Program-made: the position numbers and the translations under genes
The notes under the pieces: generated by a model
What the model was told of the DNA's origin: nothing
The model's input: the letters and a program-made list of their open reading frames with translations, nothing else
The model's database searches: none
Part shown: in pieces, positions 16,625 to 24,654 of the stretch
Numbering within the stretch: the stretch's first letter is position 1
Layout: every line of letters starts with the position of its first letter
From: Micromonospora mirobrigensis
GTDB taxonomy: Bacteria > Actinomycetota > Actinomycetes > Mycobacteriales > Micromonosporaceae
Direction: 5' to 3'
Length of the DNA: 64,000 nucleotides
Assembly (NCBI RefSeq): GCF_900091555.1
Contig: NZ_FMCX01000002.1
Coordinates: 434,001-498,000 of the forward strand

Positions 16625-16639
16625 CGAGGGACGCCCTCG
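16625..16639 (-). terminator. Short hairpin between peptide gene and first enzyme gene (possible attenuator)
   Basis: CGAGGG (16625-16630) and CCCTCG (16634-16639) pair around ACG, 17 bases after the peptide stop on the minus strand. Weak terminators in this position let precursor transcripts outnumber transcripts of the modifying enzymes in many RiPP operons. The stem is short, so this is tentative. Confidence 0.35.
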
Positions 16640-16656
16640 TCGCCGATGGAGAACGA

Positions 16657-16782
16657 TCAGGCGCGGTAGGTGCTGTACGAGATCTTCCAGGCGACCTGGC
16701 CGCCCTCGTCGTCGGTCTCCTCCGGCATCTGCGACTCCGCCGCGGTCATCTGCTCCAGCAGGTCTTCCAGCTGCTCGGCCAT
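16657..16782 (-). CDS. 41-residue peptide, candidate RiPP precursor
   Basis: The ATG at 16782 follows AAGGGAG with good spacing. The product has an acidic amphipathic N-terminal part (MAEQLEDLLEQM, then TAAESQMPEETDDE), a Gly-Gly pair at residues 27-28, and a strikingly different C-terminal 13 residues, QVAWKISYSTYRA. That segment is basic/aromatic, with one Trp, one Lys, two Tyr, two Ser and one Thr but no Cys. An acidic helical leader, GG boundary and compact aromatic core is the layout of many ribosomally made, modified peptides. It opens the operon that continues with M29-like, PhyH, MFS and methyltransferase genes. I recognise no known precursor family. The main alternative is a small regulatory or scaffold peptide. 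Confidence 0.7.
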   Translation of the reverse strand: MAEQLEDLLEQMTAAESQMPEETDDEGGQVAWKISYSTYRA

Positions 16783-17029
16783 GGCCGGCTCCCTTCGTCG
16801 GTGTCAGCTCAGGTGCTGACGGGATCCACCGTGCGCGCCGCCGGCGGTCGGCGGGAAGAGGGCAGAACCGGCCAGCGCGGCCGGTGGCCGGAACCGGACG
16901 GCGGCGGAAGCGGCGGCACGTTCCTGCCCGGGCAGGCTCCGGCCAGCCGCCACCGATGGTCCCGTCCGGCCGGGCACGGTAGACACATGGATGGACGTGA
17001 TTTCCCCATCCTGTCCGGGAGGTACGAAG

Positions 17030-17227
17030 ATGCTCGGTTCCCCGCGGATCCACCCGCTCGCCGCCGCCGTCGCCGCGCTGGCCCTGTTGCCGGTCACCGC
17101 GTTGCTGGCGCTCGCCGCCCTGCTCGTCACCGTCGGCCCCGCCGCGGTGCTCACGCCGGTGCAGTCGCTGACGAACGGATTCGGCTGGGACGTGGCACCG
17201 GCCACCCTGCTGACCCTGCTCGGCTGA
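17030..17227 (+). CDS. 65-residue hydrophobic membrane peptide, unknown
   Basis: The ATG at 17030 is preceded by GGGAGG at 17017-17022 with ideal spacing. After a short basic start (MLGSPRIHPL) there is a long Ala/Leu/Val-rich run of about 35 residues (AAAVAALALLPVTALLALAA and onward) that can span the membrane once or twice, then a polar tail (SLTNGFGWDVAPATLLTLLG). It diverges from the 41-residue peptide gene, with a 247-base gap in between. I see no family. An immunity or accessory peptide for the neighbouring operon is possible, but only its position suggests this. Confidence 0.6.
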   Translation: MLGSPRIHPLAAAVAALALLPVTALLALAALLVTVGPAAVLTPVQSLTNGFGWDVAPATLLTLLG

Positions 17228-17417
17228 GCAGACCCCGGCCCGCCGTCCGGTTCGGACCCTGGCGACGGCCGACCCACCGGGACCGCGCGGACCGACCGCC
17301 GGTCCCGGTGTCCGTTTACGACACCACCGGTCCGGGGTACGAACCCAGCCGCGAACCCGGCGGCGGCGCGCACCGGTACGCCCCGCCCCGGACGCCAGAG
17401 CGGCAGGGGGCCGAGCG

Positions 17418-18584
17418 GTGCGAGGGTGGTGGCGGTCCGGGTGGGAACGGCTGCGGGGCAACTGGCGACCGGTCGTCGAGGCGACGGTGGCGGCCACGGT
17501 CGCCTGGGTGGTGGCGGCGAAGCTGATCGGGCACCCCGATCCGTTCTTCGCCCCCAGCGCCGCGCTGGTGGTCGCCGGTGAGGCGCGTGGCCGACGGATC
17601 CGGCAGACCGTGGAGATCGTCCTCGGGGTCGCCGCCGGGGTGCTGGTGGCCGAGCTGGTGGTGCACGCGCTCGGCCCCGGCTACCTCACCATGTTCCTCG
17701 TCCTGCTGGCCACCCTCGCCCTGATGGCGCTGGTCGGCGCGAGCAGCACGCTGACCGTGCAGGCCGCGGTCTCCGCGCTCTACCTGGTGATGGTCGCCGC
17801 GCCGAAGGGCACCTTCATGCCGCTGCGCTTCCTCGACGCGTTGATCGGTGGGGCGGTGGCGCTCGTCGTGGGTCGGCTGGTGGCGGCCCGCGACCCGCTC
17901 GCCCCGCTGGTCGCCGAGGCCCGCCGGACCTTCTCCGACCTGGCCGACGTGCTCGGGGACATCGACGCGGCGATGTCCGACTGCGACGAGCCGGCGGCCC
18001 TGGCGGCCCTGGACCGGGCCCGGCAGGTCGACGGCTGCGTCGAGCGGCTGGACCAGGCGGTCGGGGCCTGCGCCGAGTCGCTGCGGCTGGGCCTGCGCCG
18101 CGGGCGGCGGCTGGAACGGATCGGCCAGGCGCAGGCGACCGTCCACCAGCTCGACTTCGCCGCCCGCAACATCCGGGTGCTGGCCCGGGCCGGCTCCACC
18201 CTGGCCCGGCGGCACAAGGCCCCGCCGCCGGAGCTGAGCGCCGCGCTGCGGGCGCTGGTCCGGGCGGTCACCGCCGCCGGCGAGGCGACCGCCACCGGCC
18301 TGGCCGGCACCGACGAGGCCGAGCGGCACGCCAGCCGGGCCGACGAGGCGGCGCTGGAGGCGGTCCGGATCGCCGCCCGGATGCTGGAGACCGATCCGCC
18401 GCTGCCGCTGGTCATGATCATCGGTCAGATCCGGGCCACCGCGGTCGACCTGCTGCGCGGCACCCTCGGTGAGGATGCCGCCGTGGTGGACCGGGTGGAC
18501 GAGGCGCTGGGCCTGCCCACCACCGACGCGCCGACCCTGGAGATCTGCCCGGTCCGGTCGGAGACGCCCGAACCGGCCCGGTGA
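17418..18584 (+). CDS. FUSC-family membrane protein (aromatic-acid exporter-like)
   Basis: 388 residues. The N-terminal half has about five or six transmembrane segments (VVEATVAATVAWVVAAKLIG, FFAPSAALVVAGEARGRRIR, then two hydrophobic hairpins), with the FUSC-type PFFAPSAALV loop. The C-terminal half (residues about 165-370) is a soluble helical domain rich in Ala, Arg and Glu. The GTG at 17418 follows a purine-rich AGGGGG leader. Family members include fusaric-acid and aromatic carboxylate exporters, but the substrate is not readable. It converges on the RibD-C gene and appears monocistronic. Confidence 0.8.
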   Translation: MRGWWRSGWERLRGNWRPVVEATVAATVAWVVAAKLIGHPDPFFAPSAALVVAGEARGRRIRQTVEIVLGVAAGVLVAELVVHALGPGYLTMFLVLLATLALMALVGASSTLTVQAAVSALYLVMVAAPKGTFMPLRFLDALIGGAVALVVGRLVAARDPLAPLVAEARRTFSDLADVLGDIDAAMSDCDEPAALAALDRARQVDGCVERLDQAVGACAESLRLGLRRGRRLERIGQAQATVHQLDFAARNIRVLARAGSTLARRHKAPPPELSAALRALVRAVTAAGEATATGLAGTDEAERHASRADEAALEAVRIAARMLETDPPLPLVMIIGQIRATAVDLLRGTLGEDAAVVDRVDEALGLPTTDAPTLEICPVRSETPEPAR

Positions 18585-18594
18585 GCCACCCGGC

Positions 18595-19299
18595 TCAGTC
18601 GGCGTCGCAGCGCGGCGACAGGGCGTACCGCACCAGCACCACGTCGTCGATCTGGCGTACCTCCACCACCCGGGCCCGCCGGCCCGGATGCCACGGGAAC
18701 CGTCCGTCGCCGACGAACCGGGGCGCCCGGCCGTCGCCCACGAAGAAGGGCGCGAGCACCAGGTGCAGCTCGTCGGCGAGTTCCGCGGCGAGGAACTGGG
18801 CGTGCACCGACGCCCCGCCCTCCACCATCAGCCGGCCGATCCCCCGGTCGGCCAGGTCGGCCAGCACCCGGTGGGGGTCGATCGGGTCACCCCCGTCGAC
18901 CACCGCGGCCAGGTGTCCCAGCCGCTCGCGGGTCTTCTCCAGCACCGCCGTGGCGCAGTAGACGATCTTGTCGGCGTCGCCGACGGTGAAGAACCGGGCG
19001 CCCGGGTCCAGGTCGCCGCTGCCGGTCACGGTCACCTTGACCGGTGACGGGGGCAGGCCCCGCGCGGCACGGCCCTCCCGGTGCCGGGGCGAGCGGACCA
19101 GCAGCCGCGGGTCGTCGCGGCGGACGGTGACCGCCCCGACCAGGATCGCGTCGGCCTCGGCCCGGACCGCGTCCACCCGGTCCAGGTCGGAGTCGTTGGA
19201 GAGCATCAGCCGCTCGTCGGTGGCGTCGTCGATGTAACCGTCGATGGACATGGCGCAGCTGAGCAGCACGTAGGGGCGCCGGGCCGGCACGGGTGCCAC
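18595..19299 (-). CDS. RibD C-terminal-type (DHFR-fold) pyrimidine reductase
   Basis: 234 residues of the RibD-C/DHFR-like fold. It starts YVLLSCAMSIDGYIDDAT, has the NADPH-binding ADAILVGAVTVRRDDPRLLV segment, and later GIGRLMVEGGASVHAQFL, the substrate-side glycine motif of the riboflavin-pathway reductase. No deaminase domain is fused. The GTG start follows the GTP cyclohydrolase II stop by three bases, so the two enzymes are co-produced. Together they could convert GTP to a ribitylamino- or ribosylamino-pyrimidine reduced on the ribose, the first steps shared by flavin and some pyrrolopyrimidine or pterin-like natural products. Confidence 0.85.
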   Translation of the reverse strand: MAPVPARRPYVLLSCAMSIDGYIDDATDERLMLSNDSDLDRVDAVRAEADAILVGAVTVRRDDPRLLVRSPRHREGRAARGLPPSPVKVTVTGSGDLDPGARFFTVGDADKIVYCATAVLEKTRERLGHLAAVVDGGDPIDPHRVLADLADRGIGRLMVEGGASVHAQFLAAELADELHLVLAPFFVGDGRAPRFVGDGRFPWHPGRRARVVEVRQIDDVVLVRYALSPRCDAD

Positions 19300-19302
19300 C
19301 GC

Positions 19303-19944
19303 TCAGCCGACGATCGGCAGGTCGGCGACGTGCGCGCCCCGGCTGGCCTTGGCCGCCAGGTAGCCGGCGTTGGCCGGGGAGAGGTACACCCCGGTCGCCA
19401 CCTGCTCGGTCACCGCCACCCCGTACCGGCGCAGCTGGTCGGCCTTGTCCGGGTTGTTGGTCAGCAGCGCCGCCCGGCGTACGCCCAGCGCGGTGAGCAT
19501 CTGCGCGGCCACCGAGTAGTCCCGCTCGTCCTCCCGGTGCCCCAGGGCCACGTTCGCCTCGTAGGTGTCCAGCCCGGCGTCCTGCAACGCGTACGCGTCG
19601 AGCTTCGGGTACAGCCCGATGCCCCGCCCCTCCTGTCGCAGGTAGAGCAGGAAGCCACCGGCGTCGGTGATCCGCTCGACCGCCTCCCGCAGCTGCGGGC
19701 CGCAGTCGCAGCGCTGGCTGCCGAAGACGTCCCCGGTCAGGCACTCGCTGTGCGGCCGGACCAGCGGTGTGGCCTGCCGCTCCAGCGTGGCCGGCCAGTC
19801 CCCCAGCCCGAACGCCAGGTGCTCCCGGGCGTCGACCAGGCCGTCGAAGGAGAAGACCCGGCCGGTGGTCGCGTAGCCGTCGGGGAAGCGCAATGGCACC
19901 GTGACCTGGGTACGGATCGTGGCAGCGGGCAGCGTCTCGTCCAT
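19303..19944 (-). CDS. GTP cyclohydrolase II homologue, possibly the FAPy-forming variant
   Basis: 213 residues. The zinc cysteines are Cys68, Cys79 and Cys81 (HSECLTGDVFGSQRCDCGPQ), and the catalytic loop is LLYLRQEGRGIGL. The C-terminal LLTNNPDKADQLRRYGV matches GTP cyclohydrolase II. After GRGIGL comes Tyr112 (GIGLYPKLDAYAL), where Escherichia coli RibA has Leu. From memory, the S. coelicolor paralogue SCO6655 carries a Met-to-Tyr change in its active site that stops it at the formylamino-pyrimidine stage. Tyr112 may be that residue, but I could not align the proteins to confirm it. The ATG at 19944 has GGAGGAG upstream. Its place in an operon with a T-fold protein argues against ordinary riboflavin supply. 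Confidence 0.88.
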   Translation of the reverse strand: MDETLPAATIRTQVTVPLRFPDGYATTGRVFSFDGLVDAREHLAFGLGDWPATLERQATPLVRPHSECLTGDVFGSQRCDCGPQLREAVERITDAGGFLLYLRQEGRGIGLYPKLDAYALQDAGLDTYEANVALGHREDERDYSVAAQMLTALGVRRAALLTNNPDKADQLRRYGVAVTEQVATGVYLSPANAGYLAAKASRGAHVADLPIVG

Positions 19945-20000
19945 GGCTCTCCTCCGTACGGCGCCGCCGGTCCCACGACGGCACGGGCTCACAGGGACAC

Positions 20001-21011
20001 TCAACCACCGATCGTGGCCCCGTGTCGGGCCCCGGCCCGACCCGGCCACCACCGCAGCACCAGCACCACGGCGCCGGGCAGGCTGCCGACCAGCACCAAC
20101 GCCCCGTACACGGTCGCCGTCGCCACTCCCTGGGCGGCGCCCAGGCCGGCCGCGCCGAACGCCCACGCGGCCACCCCCTCGCGCGGCCCGAAACCGCCCA
20201 CGTTCGCCGGCACTCCCATCGCCAGCAGCGCCAGCAGGGTCAGCGGCAGCAGCTCGGAGACCGGGGCGGTGGCGCCGGCGGTGCGGGCCGCCACCACGAA
20301 GGTGGCCAGGTGCCCGGCGACGGCGCCGACGGAGGCGAGCACCACCCCGACCCGGGTGCGCCGGGCGAGCAGCCCGGCCCGCAGGTCGGCGGCGGCGACC
20401 CGCAGCGGCCGCGCCCAGCGGGCCGGTGACCGGGCCGGGGCCAGCCGGGCCAGCAGGACCGCGCCGAGCAGGACCGCCGCGAGCACCCCGAGCACGACCG
20501 GCAGCAGCGGTCGCACCGGCGAGGGGAACGCCAGCAGCAGCACCGCCGCCAGCCCCACCTGCACCACCTGCCCGGCGGTCCGCTCCCACACCACCGCCCG
20601 CACACCGGTGGCCACGTCCCCGGCGTCGTGGCCGCTGCGCACCGCGCGGTCCACGTCGCCGAGCACCCCGCCGGGCAGGGTGGCGTTGAGGAAGACCGCC
20701 CGGTAGCAGTGCCCGACGGCGGCGCGCAGCGGCAGCCGTACGCCGAGTCCCTCGGCGACCAGCCGCCAGCGCCAGGCGCAGCAGACCGTGGTGAACAGCC
20801 CGACGCCGAGCGCCACCGCGACCGCCGGGGCGTCGATCAGCCGCAGGCCGTGCAGGAACGGCCCGACGCCGACGCCCCACACCAGCAGGGCGAGCAGGCC
20901 CAGCCCGAGCAGCAGCCGGGCCGCCGGGCCGCGCAGCGCCGACACCGCCGGGACGCTCGGGAGCACCGCCGGCGGGGCGGGCGCCACCGGCGCGTGGCAG
21001 ATCGCCTCCAT
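20001..21011 (-). CDS. Lysylphosphatidylglycerol-synthase-type (UPF0104) integral membrane protein
   Basis: 336 residues, about eight transmembrane segments. It shows features of the AglD/MprF-like membrane domain: VCCAWRWRLVAEGLGVRL after the second helix, HCYRAVFLNATLPGGVLGDVDRAVRSG, and the late LLALLAMGVPANVGGFGPREGVAAW motif. The soluble aminoacyl-transfer domain of MprF is absent. The ATG at 21011 follows GGGAGG. Such flippase-like domains move lipid-linked intermediates. In this operon, with a phosphatidyltransferase nearby, translocation of a lipid-linked product is plausible. Confidence 0.82.
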   Translation of the reverse strand: MEAICHAPVAPAPPAVLPSVPAVSALRGPAARLLLGLGLLALLVWGVGVGPFLHGLRLIDAPAVAVALGVGLFTTVCCAWRWRLVAEGLGVRLPLRAAVGHCYRAVFLNATLPGGVLGDVDRAVRSGHDAGDVATGVRAVVWERTAGQVVQVGLAAVLLLAFPSPVRPLLPVVLGVLAAVLLGAVLLARLAPARSPARWARPLRVAAADLRAGLLARRTRVGVVLASVGAVAGHLATFVVAARTAGATAPVSELLPLTLLALLAMGVPANVGGFGPREGVAAWAFGAAGLGAAQGVATATVYGALVLVGSLPGAVVLVLRWWPGRAGARHGATIGG

Positions 21012-21064
21012 GTGCCTCCCAGCCGTGCCGTCACCCTTGGGTACGCACCGGGGGCCGGGGCGGT

Positions 21065-21883
21065 TCAGTCCACGCCGGCGAGAAGATCGTCGTGCCCGAG
21101 TTCCACCCGCAGCCGGCCGGTCGCCGCCTGGCCCAGCCGGCGGCGCAGGTACGCCTCGGCCTCGCCGGCCAGCTCCGGACGCTGCTCGCAGGCCGCGGCC
21201 ACCCAGCCGGTGAGCCAGGCGACGGTGAGGTCGGACTGCTCCGGACCCAGCCGCCACGGGCTGGGCCGGCGGCGTACCGGCAGGCCGTGCCGGTCGAAGG
21301 CGGCGGCGCACGCGTCCACGGCGTCCGGGCCGAGCAGGGTACGACCGTCGACCGTGCGCCGCTGGTGGTCGTTGAAGGCGGCGGCGAACTCGGCGTCCAG
21401 GGGTTCGACCGGGGTGAACGCCACCGTGCCGGTCACCGAGACCATCAGCAGCGCGGGGCAGCCCGCCCCGGCGCAGGCGGCGACCATCCGGTCCAGCTCC
21501 GCCGCGGTCAGCATGTCCAGCAGCGCGGACGCGGTGATCAGGCTCGCGCCGGCCAGGTCGGCGGCGGTCAGCGCGGTCAGGTCGCCGGGGCGGGTCCGTA
21601 CGGTCACCGGGGCGCCGTCGGCGGCGCGTACCCCCGCCATGCCGGCGGCCGCCCGGGCCAGCAGCGCCTCGTCCCGGTCGTGGAAGATCCACTCCTGGGC
21701 GCCGGGCAGCCGCGGGGCCAGCCAGCGGCCCATCGACCCGGTGCCGCAGCCCAGGTCGTGCACCACCCGGGGGCCCGGGCCGGCCCGGACCAGGTCGACC
21801 AGCTCCGCCGCCCGGGCCGCCGCGTCGGCGGCCTCCCGCAGCCGCAGCCACTCCGCGAACAGGATGGAATCGTCGACGCTCAT
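21065..21883 (-). CDS. SAM-dependent methyltransferase of the pterin-like operon
   Basis: 272 residues. Motif I is [22 protein letters not shown], motif [15 protein letters not shown], and the motif IV region [18 protein letters not shown]. It is a class I methyltransferase without obvious substrate clues. The start shares ATGA with the stop of the upstream glycosyltransferase, so expression is coupled. It is followed by the UPF0104 membrane protein after 53 bases. Confidence 0.82.
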   Translation of the reverse strand: MSVDDSILFAEWLRLREAADAAARAAELVDLVRAGPGPRVVHDLGCGTGSMGRWLAPRLPGAQEWIFHDRDEALLARAAAGMAGVRAADGAPVTVRTRPGDLTALTAADLAGASLITASALLDMLTAAELDRMVAACAGAGCPALLMVSVTGTVAFTPVEPLDAEFAAAFNDHQRRTVDGRTLLGPDAVDACAAAFDRHGLPVRRRPSPWRLGPEQSDLTVAWLTGWVAAACEQRPELAGEAEAYLRRRLGQAATGRLRVELGHDDLLAGVD

Positions 21884-22911
21884 GCCGCCGCCTTCGTCAG
21901 GGCGTCCGCCAGGGCCGCCGAGGTGGTCGTCCAGTCGGTCAGGGTGCTCCGCCGCGCCCGGGCCGCCGTGCGCAGCGCGGCCCGCAGCCCGGCGTCACCG
22001 AGCCAGTCCCGCAGCGCCCCGGCCAGCGCGTCCGGGTCCCCCGGCGGCACCAGCCGGCCCGGGAGACGGCCGTCCGGCGCCCGGCCCAACGCCTCGGGCA
22101 GCCCGCCGACGTCGCTGGCCAGCACCGGCACGCCCCGGGCCAGCGCCTCGGTCACCACCATCCCGTACGTCTCCCCCCGGGAGGGCAGGACCAGCAGATC
22201 CGCGGCGGCGTACGCGGCGGCCAGCTCCGCACCGGTCAGCGGCCCGGCCAGCCGCACCCGGTCGGCCAGCCCGGCGGCGGTGATCCGCCCCCGCAGCCGG
22301 TCGACGAACTCCGGCGCGCGGGTCAGCGCACCGACCAGCAGGCAGCTCCACGCCGCCCCGGCGACCGCGGCCAGCGCCTCCACCAGCACGTCGTGCCCCT
22401 TGTGCGGGGCGACCGCCGCGACGCAGAGCAGGGCCGCGCCGTCCGGCGAGCCGGGTGCGAGGGGCGCCGGGTCGACGCCCGGCCGGGCCACGTGCACCCG
22501 GTCGGCCGGCAGCGCGTACCGCTCGCGCAGCCGGTCGCGGGTCCATCCGCTGGTGGTGACCACGGCCGCGGCGGCGGCCAGGGCCCGGGCCTCGGACTCG
22601 TCGCCGAACGCCATGTGCACCAGCACCACCAGCCGCAGCCGCCCGGCCTGCGGCGCCAGGACCTCCGGCGCGACCGAGGCGATGAGGCCGTCGAGCAGCA
22701 CCGTCGCCCCGTCGGGCAGGGCGGTCAGCAGCGCGGCCAGCGCGGCCCGGTCCGCCGGGGTCGGGTGCGGCCACGCCCCGGGCACGTGGTGCTCGCGCAC
22801 CGACCAGCCGGCCGCCGCGAGCCCGTCGCAGACCCGCCGGTCGTACGCGTTGCCGCCGCTCGGGGTGGCCGGATCGTCCACCCCGGCCGGCAGCACCACG
22901 TCCACCCCCAT
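21880..22911 (-). CDS. GT4-type glycosyltransferase of the pterin-like operon
   Basis: 343 residues with the GT-B fold of family 4. The N-terminal domain includes [19 protein letters not shown]. The C-terminal nucleotide-sugar domain contains [48 protein letters not shown] (the EX7E signature: Glu in SRGETYG and Glu in VTEAL) and [16 protein letters not shown]. The first likely start is the ATG at 22911, directly at the edge of a 61-bp tandem repeat array. Reading further upstream would translate the repeats, which is improbable. No clear ribosome site precedes this ATG, which raises the possibility that the array alters its expression. Confidence 0.85.
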   Translation of the reverse strand: MGVDVVLPAGVDDPATPSGGNAYDRRVCDGLAAAGWSVREHHVPGAWPHPTPADRAALAALLTALPDGATVLLDGLIASVAPEVLAPQAGRLRLVVLVHMAFGDESEARALAAAAAVVTTSGWTRDRLRERYALPADRVHVARPGVDPAPLAPGSPDGAALLCVAAVAPHKGHDVLVEALAAVAGAAWSCLLVGALTRAPEFVDRLRGRITAAGLADRVRLAGPLTGAELAAAYAAADLLVLPSRGETYGMVVTEALARGVPVLASDVGGLPEALGRAPDGRLPGRLVPPGDPDALAGALRDWLGDAGLRAALRTAARARRSTLTDWTTTSAALADALTKAAA

Positions 22912-22923
22912 GGCAGGGCTGGT

Positions 22924-23155
22924 CTTCGTTCGCGACTGCGGGGCTCGCAAACCCGGCTCACTCCTCGCGCTCACGGGGGCCACCCTTCGTTCGCGACTGC
23001 GGGGCTCGCAAACCCGGCTCACTCCTCGCGCTCACGGGGGCCACCCTTCGTTCGCGACTGCGGGGCTCGCAAACCCGGCTCACTCCTCGCGCTCACGGGG
23101 GCCACCCTTCGTTCGCGACTGCGGGGCTCGCAAACCCGGCTCACTCCTCGCGCTC
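22924..23155. repeat. 61-bp tandem repeat array, 3.8 copies
   Basis: Four head-to-tail copies begin at 22924, 22985, 23046 and 23107, identical over the unit as far as I can read; the last copy is cut after about 49 bases. The array fills the gap between the PTPS homologue and the glycosyltransferase. The end of the last copy is the last few codons and stop of the PTPS homologue itself, so every unit carries a duplicate of that gene end (TCACTCCTCGCGCTC). Each unit also contains a TTCGCGA/TCGCAA imperfect dyad. There are no spacers between units, so this is not a CRISPR array. Confidence 0.95.
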
Positions 23156-23554
23156 GCCGAGCGACCGTTCGTAGCTCGCCCAGGCGATGTGCGACTCGTG
23201 CAGGGTGACGGTGATCCCGGCCAGCTCCCGGGCGCCGGGGCCCAGGTCACCGGCGCGGACCCGGTCGGCGAGCCGGTCGGCGATCGTGCGGCACAGCACC
23301 TCGGTGGTGGTGTTCACCCCGTGGAACGCCGGTTCCTCGTCGAGGTTGCGGTAGGTCAGCTCGCCGAGGACGGCCCTGAGCTGCTCGGTGGCCAGGCCGA
23401 TGTCGACGACGATCCCGTCGGAGTCCAGGCCGGGACGGCGGAAGGAGGCGTCGACGACGAAGGTCGCCCCGTGCAGGCGCTGGGCCGGGCCGAACACCTC
23501 GCCCCGGAAGCTGTGCGCGATCATGATGTGGTCCCGGACGGTCACGCTGAACAC
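23141..23554 (-). CDS. 6-pyruvoyltetrahydropterin synthase homologue lacking zinc and catalytic residues
   Basis: 137 residues with the PTPS/QueD T-fold pattern. Of the three zinc histidines, His14 (MIAHSFRG) and His28 are kept, but the third position of the HGH motif is Ala30 (RLHGATF). The catalytic Cys four residues before His28 is Ala24, and the LDH motif reads LDEE. The pterin-anchoring Glu near the C-terminus ([14 protein letters not shown]) remains. Thus substrate binding is plausible but normal PTPS or QueD chemistry is not. This matches what I recall for S. coelicolor SCO6650 (T-fold hexamer without zinc or catalytic triad). The GTG start lies 3 bases after the MDR gene stop. Confidence 0.88.
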   Translation of the reverse strand: MFSVTVRDHIMIAHSFRGEVFGPAQRLHGATFVVDASFRRPGLDSDGIVVDIGLATEQLRAVLGELTYRNLDEEPAFHGVNTTTEVLCRTIADRLADRVRAGDLGPGARELAGITVTLHESHIAWASYERSLGEREE

Positions 23555-23557
23555 GGA

Positions 23558-24538
23558 TCACTCTCCGTCGTAGGTGATGAGGTGGCAGAGCGCGGGCAGG
23601 CTGCCCGCGGTGAGCCGGGCGAGCACGTCCGGCAGCTCCGCGAAGGGCGAGCGGCCGGTGAGCAGGACGTCGAAGACCGGGTCGGCGAGCAGTTCCAGGG
23701 CCAGCGCCAGCCGGTCGGCGTACGAGCGGGACGCCCGGCGGGCCGGCGCCACCATGCCCACCTGGCTGCTGCGCACGGTGAGCCGGCCGGAGTGGAACGC
23801 CCCGCCCAGCGACACCTGCACCGGGCGGTCGCCGTACCAGCTCAGCTCCAGCACCGTGCCCTCCGGCGCGAGCAGGTCCAGGGCGCGTTGCAGCCCGGCG
23901 GAGCTGGCGCTGGCGTGCACCACCAGGTCCCGCCCGCCGGCGGCCCGCTCCGGGGCGGCGAAGTCCACCCCGAGCGCGGCGGCGATCGGGGCCCGGGAGG
24001 GGTCGGTGTCGACCAGCTGCACGCGTACCCCGGGGAAGCGGGCCAGCAGGGCGGCGACCGTGCAGCCGACCATGCCGGCGCCGATCACGGTGACCCGGTC
24101 GCCGAGCAGCGGCGGGGCGTCCCAGAGCGCGTTCACCGCCGTCTCCACGGTGCCGGCGAGCACCGCCCGCCGCGCCGGGACCCCGTCCGGCACCGGGGCC
24201 ACCGCGTCGGCCGGCACCACGTACGCGCTCTGGTGCGGGTAGAGGCAGAACACGGTCCGCCCGCGCAGCCGCTCCGGCCCGGCCTCCACCACCCCGACGT
24301 TGAGGTAGCCGTACTTCACCGGTGCCGGGAAGTCGCCCTCCTGGAACGGGGCGCGCATGGTCGCGTACTGGCCGGGCGGGACCCGGCCGGCGAAGACCAG
24401 CGTCTCGGTGCCCCGACTCACCCCGGTGAACAGGGTCCGGACCAGCACCTCGTCGGGACCGGGCTCGGGCAGCGGCACCGGGCGGAGCTCCGCCACGCCG
24501 GGCGACCGCAGCCAGCAGGCGCGGGCCTGTCGGGTCAC
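23558..24538 (-). CDS. MDR-superfamily oxidoreductase (alcohol-dehydrogenase-like) of the pterin-like operon
   Basis: 326 residues. The N-terminal GroES-like domain includes GVSRGTETLVFAGRVPPGQY and GYLNVGVVEAG. The Rossmann domain has RVTVIGAGMVGCTVAALLAR and VQLVDTDPSRAPIAAALGVD. No structural zinc cysteine cluster is visible and the usual catalytic Cys is replaced in the ETLVFAG region, so it may be a zinc-independent member. GGGAGGAG precedes the GTG at 24538. It is the first gene of the seven-gene minus-strand operon and faces the divergent phosphatidyltransferase gene. Confidence 0.82.
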   Translation of the reverse strand: MTRQARACWLRSPGVAELRPVPLPEPGPDEVLVRTLFTGVSRGTETLVFAGRVPPGQYATMRAPFQEGDFPAPVKYGYLNVGVVEAGPERLRGRTVFCLYPHQSAYVVPADAVAPVPDGVPARRAVLAGTVETAVNALWDAPPLLGDRVTVIGAGMVGCTVAALLARFPGVRVQLVDTDPSRAPIAAALGVDFAAPERAAGGRDLVVHASASSAGLQRALDLLAPEGTVLELSWYGDRPVQVSLGGAFHSGRLTVRSSQVGMVAPARRASRSYADRLALALELLADPVFDVLLTGRSPFAELPDVLARLTAGSLPALCHLITYDGE

Positions 24539-24614
24539 CGCCTCGCTCCTCCCGCCGTCGGCCCGCCGCAGGCGCGCGGGCCGGGGACCGAACCGATCGG
24601 TCACGTCATCCGTG

Positions 24615-24642
24615 TTGATGGTCAGGGCTTGTCGATCATAGA
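24615..24642 (+). promoter_or_regulatory. Candidate promoter for the phosphatidyltransferase operon
   Basis: TTGATG (24615-24620) and CATAGA (24637-24642) are separated by 16 bases, in the 116-base gap between divergent operons. The start point would lie just before the GGAGGAAC ribosome site of the gene at 24655, giving a very short leader. Weak match; tentative. Confidence 0.35.
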
Positions 24643-24654
24643 CACGGAGGAACG

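Noticed and set aside
16657..16782. Lanthipeptide, lasso peptide or thiopeptide precursor
   Set aside because: No LanB/C/M, lasso cyclase, YcaO or radical-SAM gene is in the neighbourhood and the core has no cysteine.
22880..23022. Longer N-terminus for the GT4 glycosyltransferase
   Set aside because: It would translate the tandem repeats into an Arg-rich, non-conserved stretch; the family-like sequence starts at the ATG at 22911.
22924..23155. CRISPR array
   Set aside because: The 61-base units abut directly with no unique spacers and no cas genes nearby.
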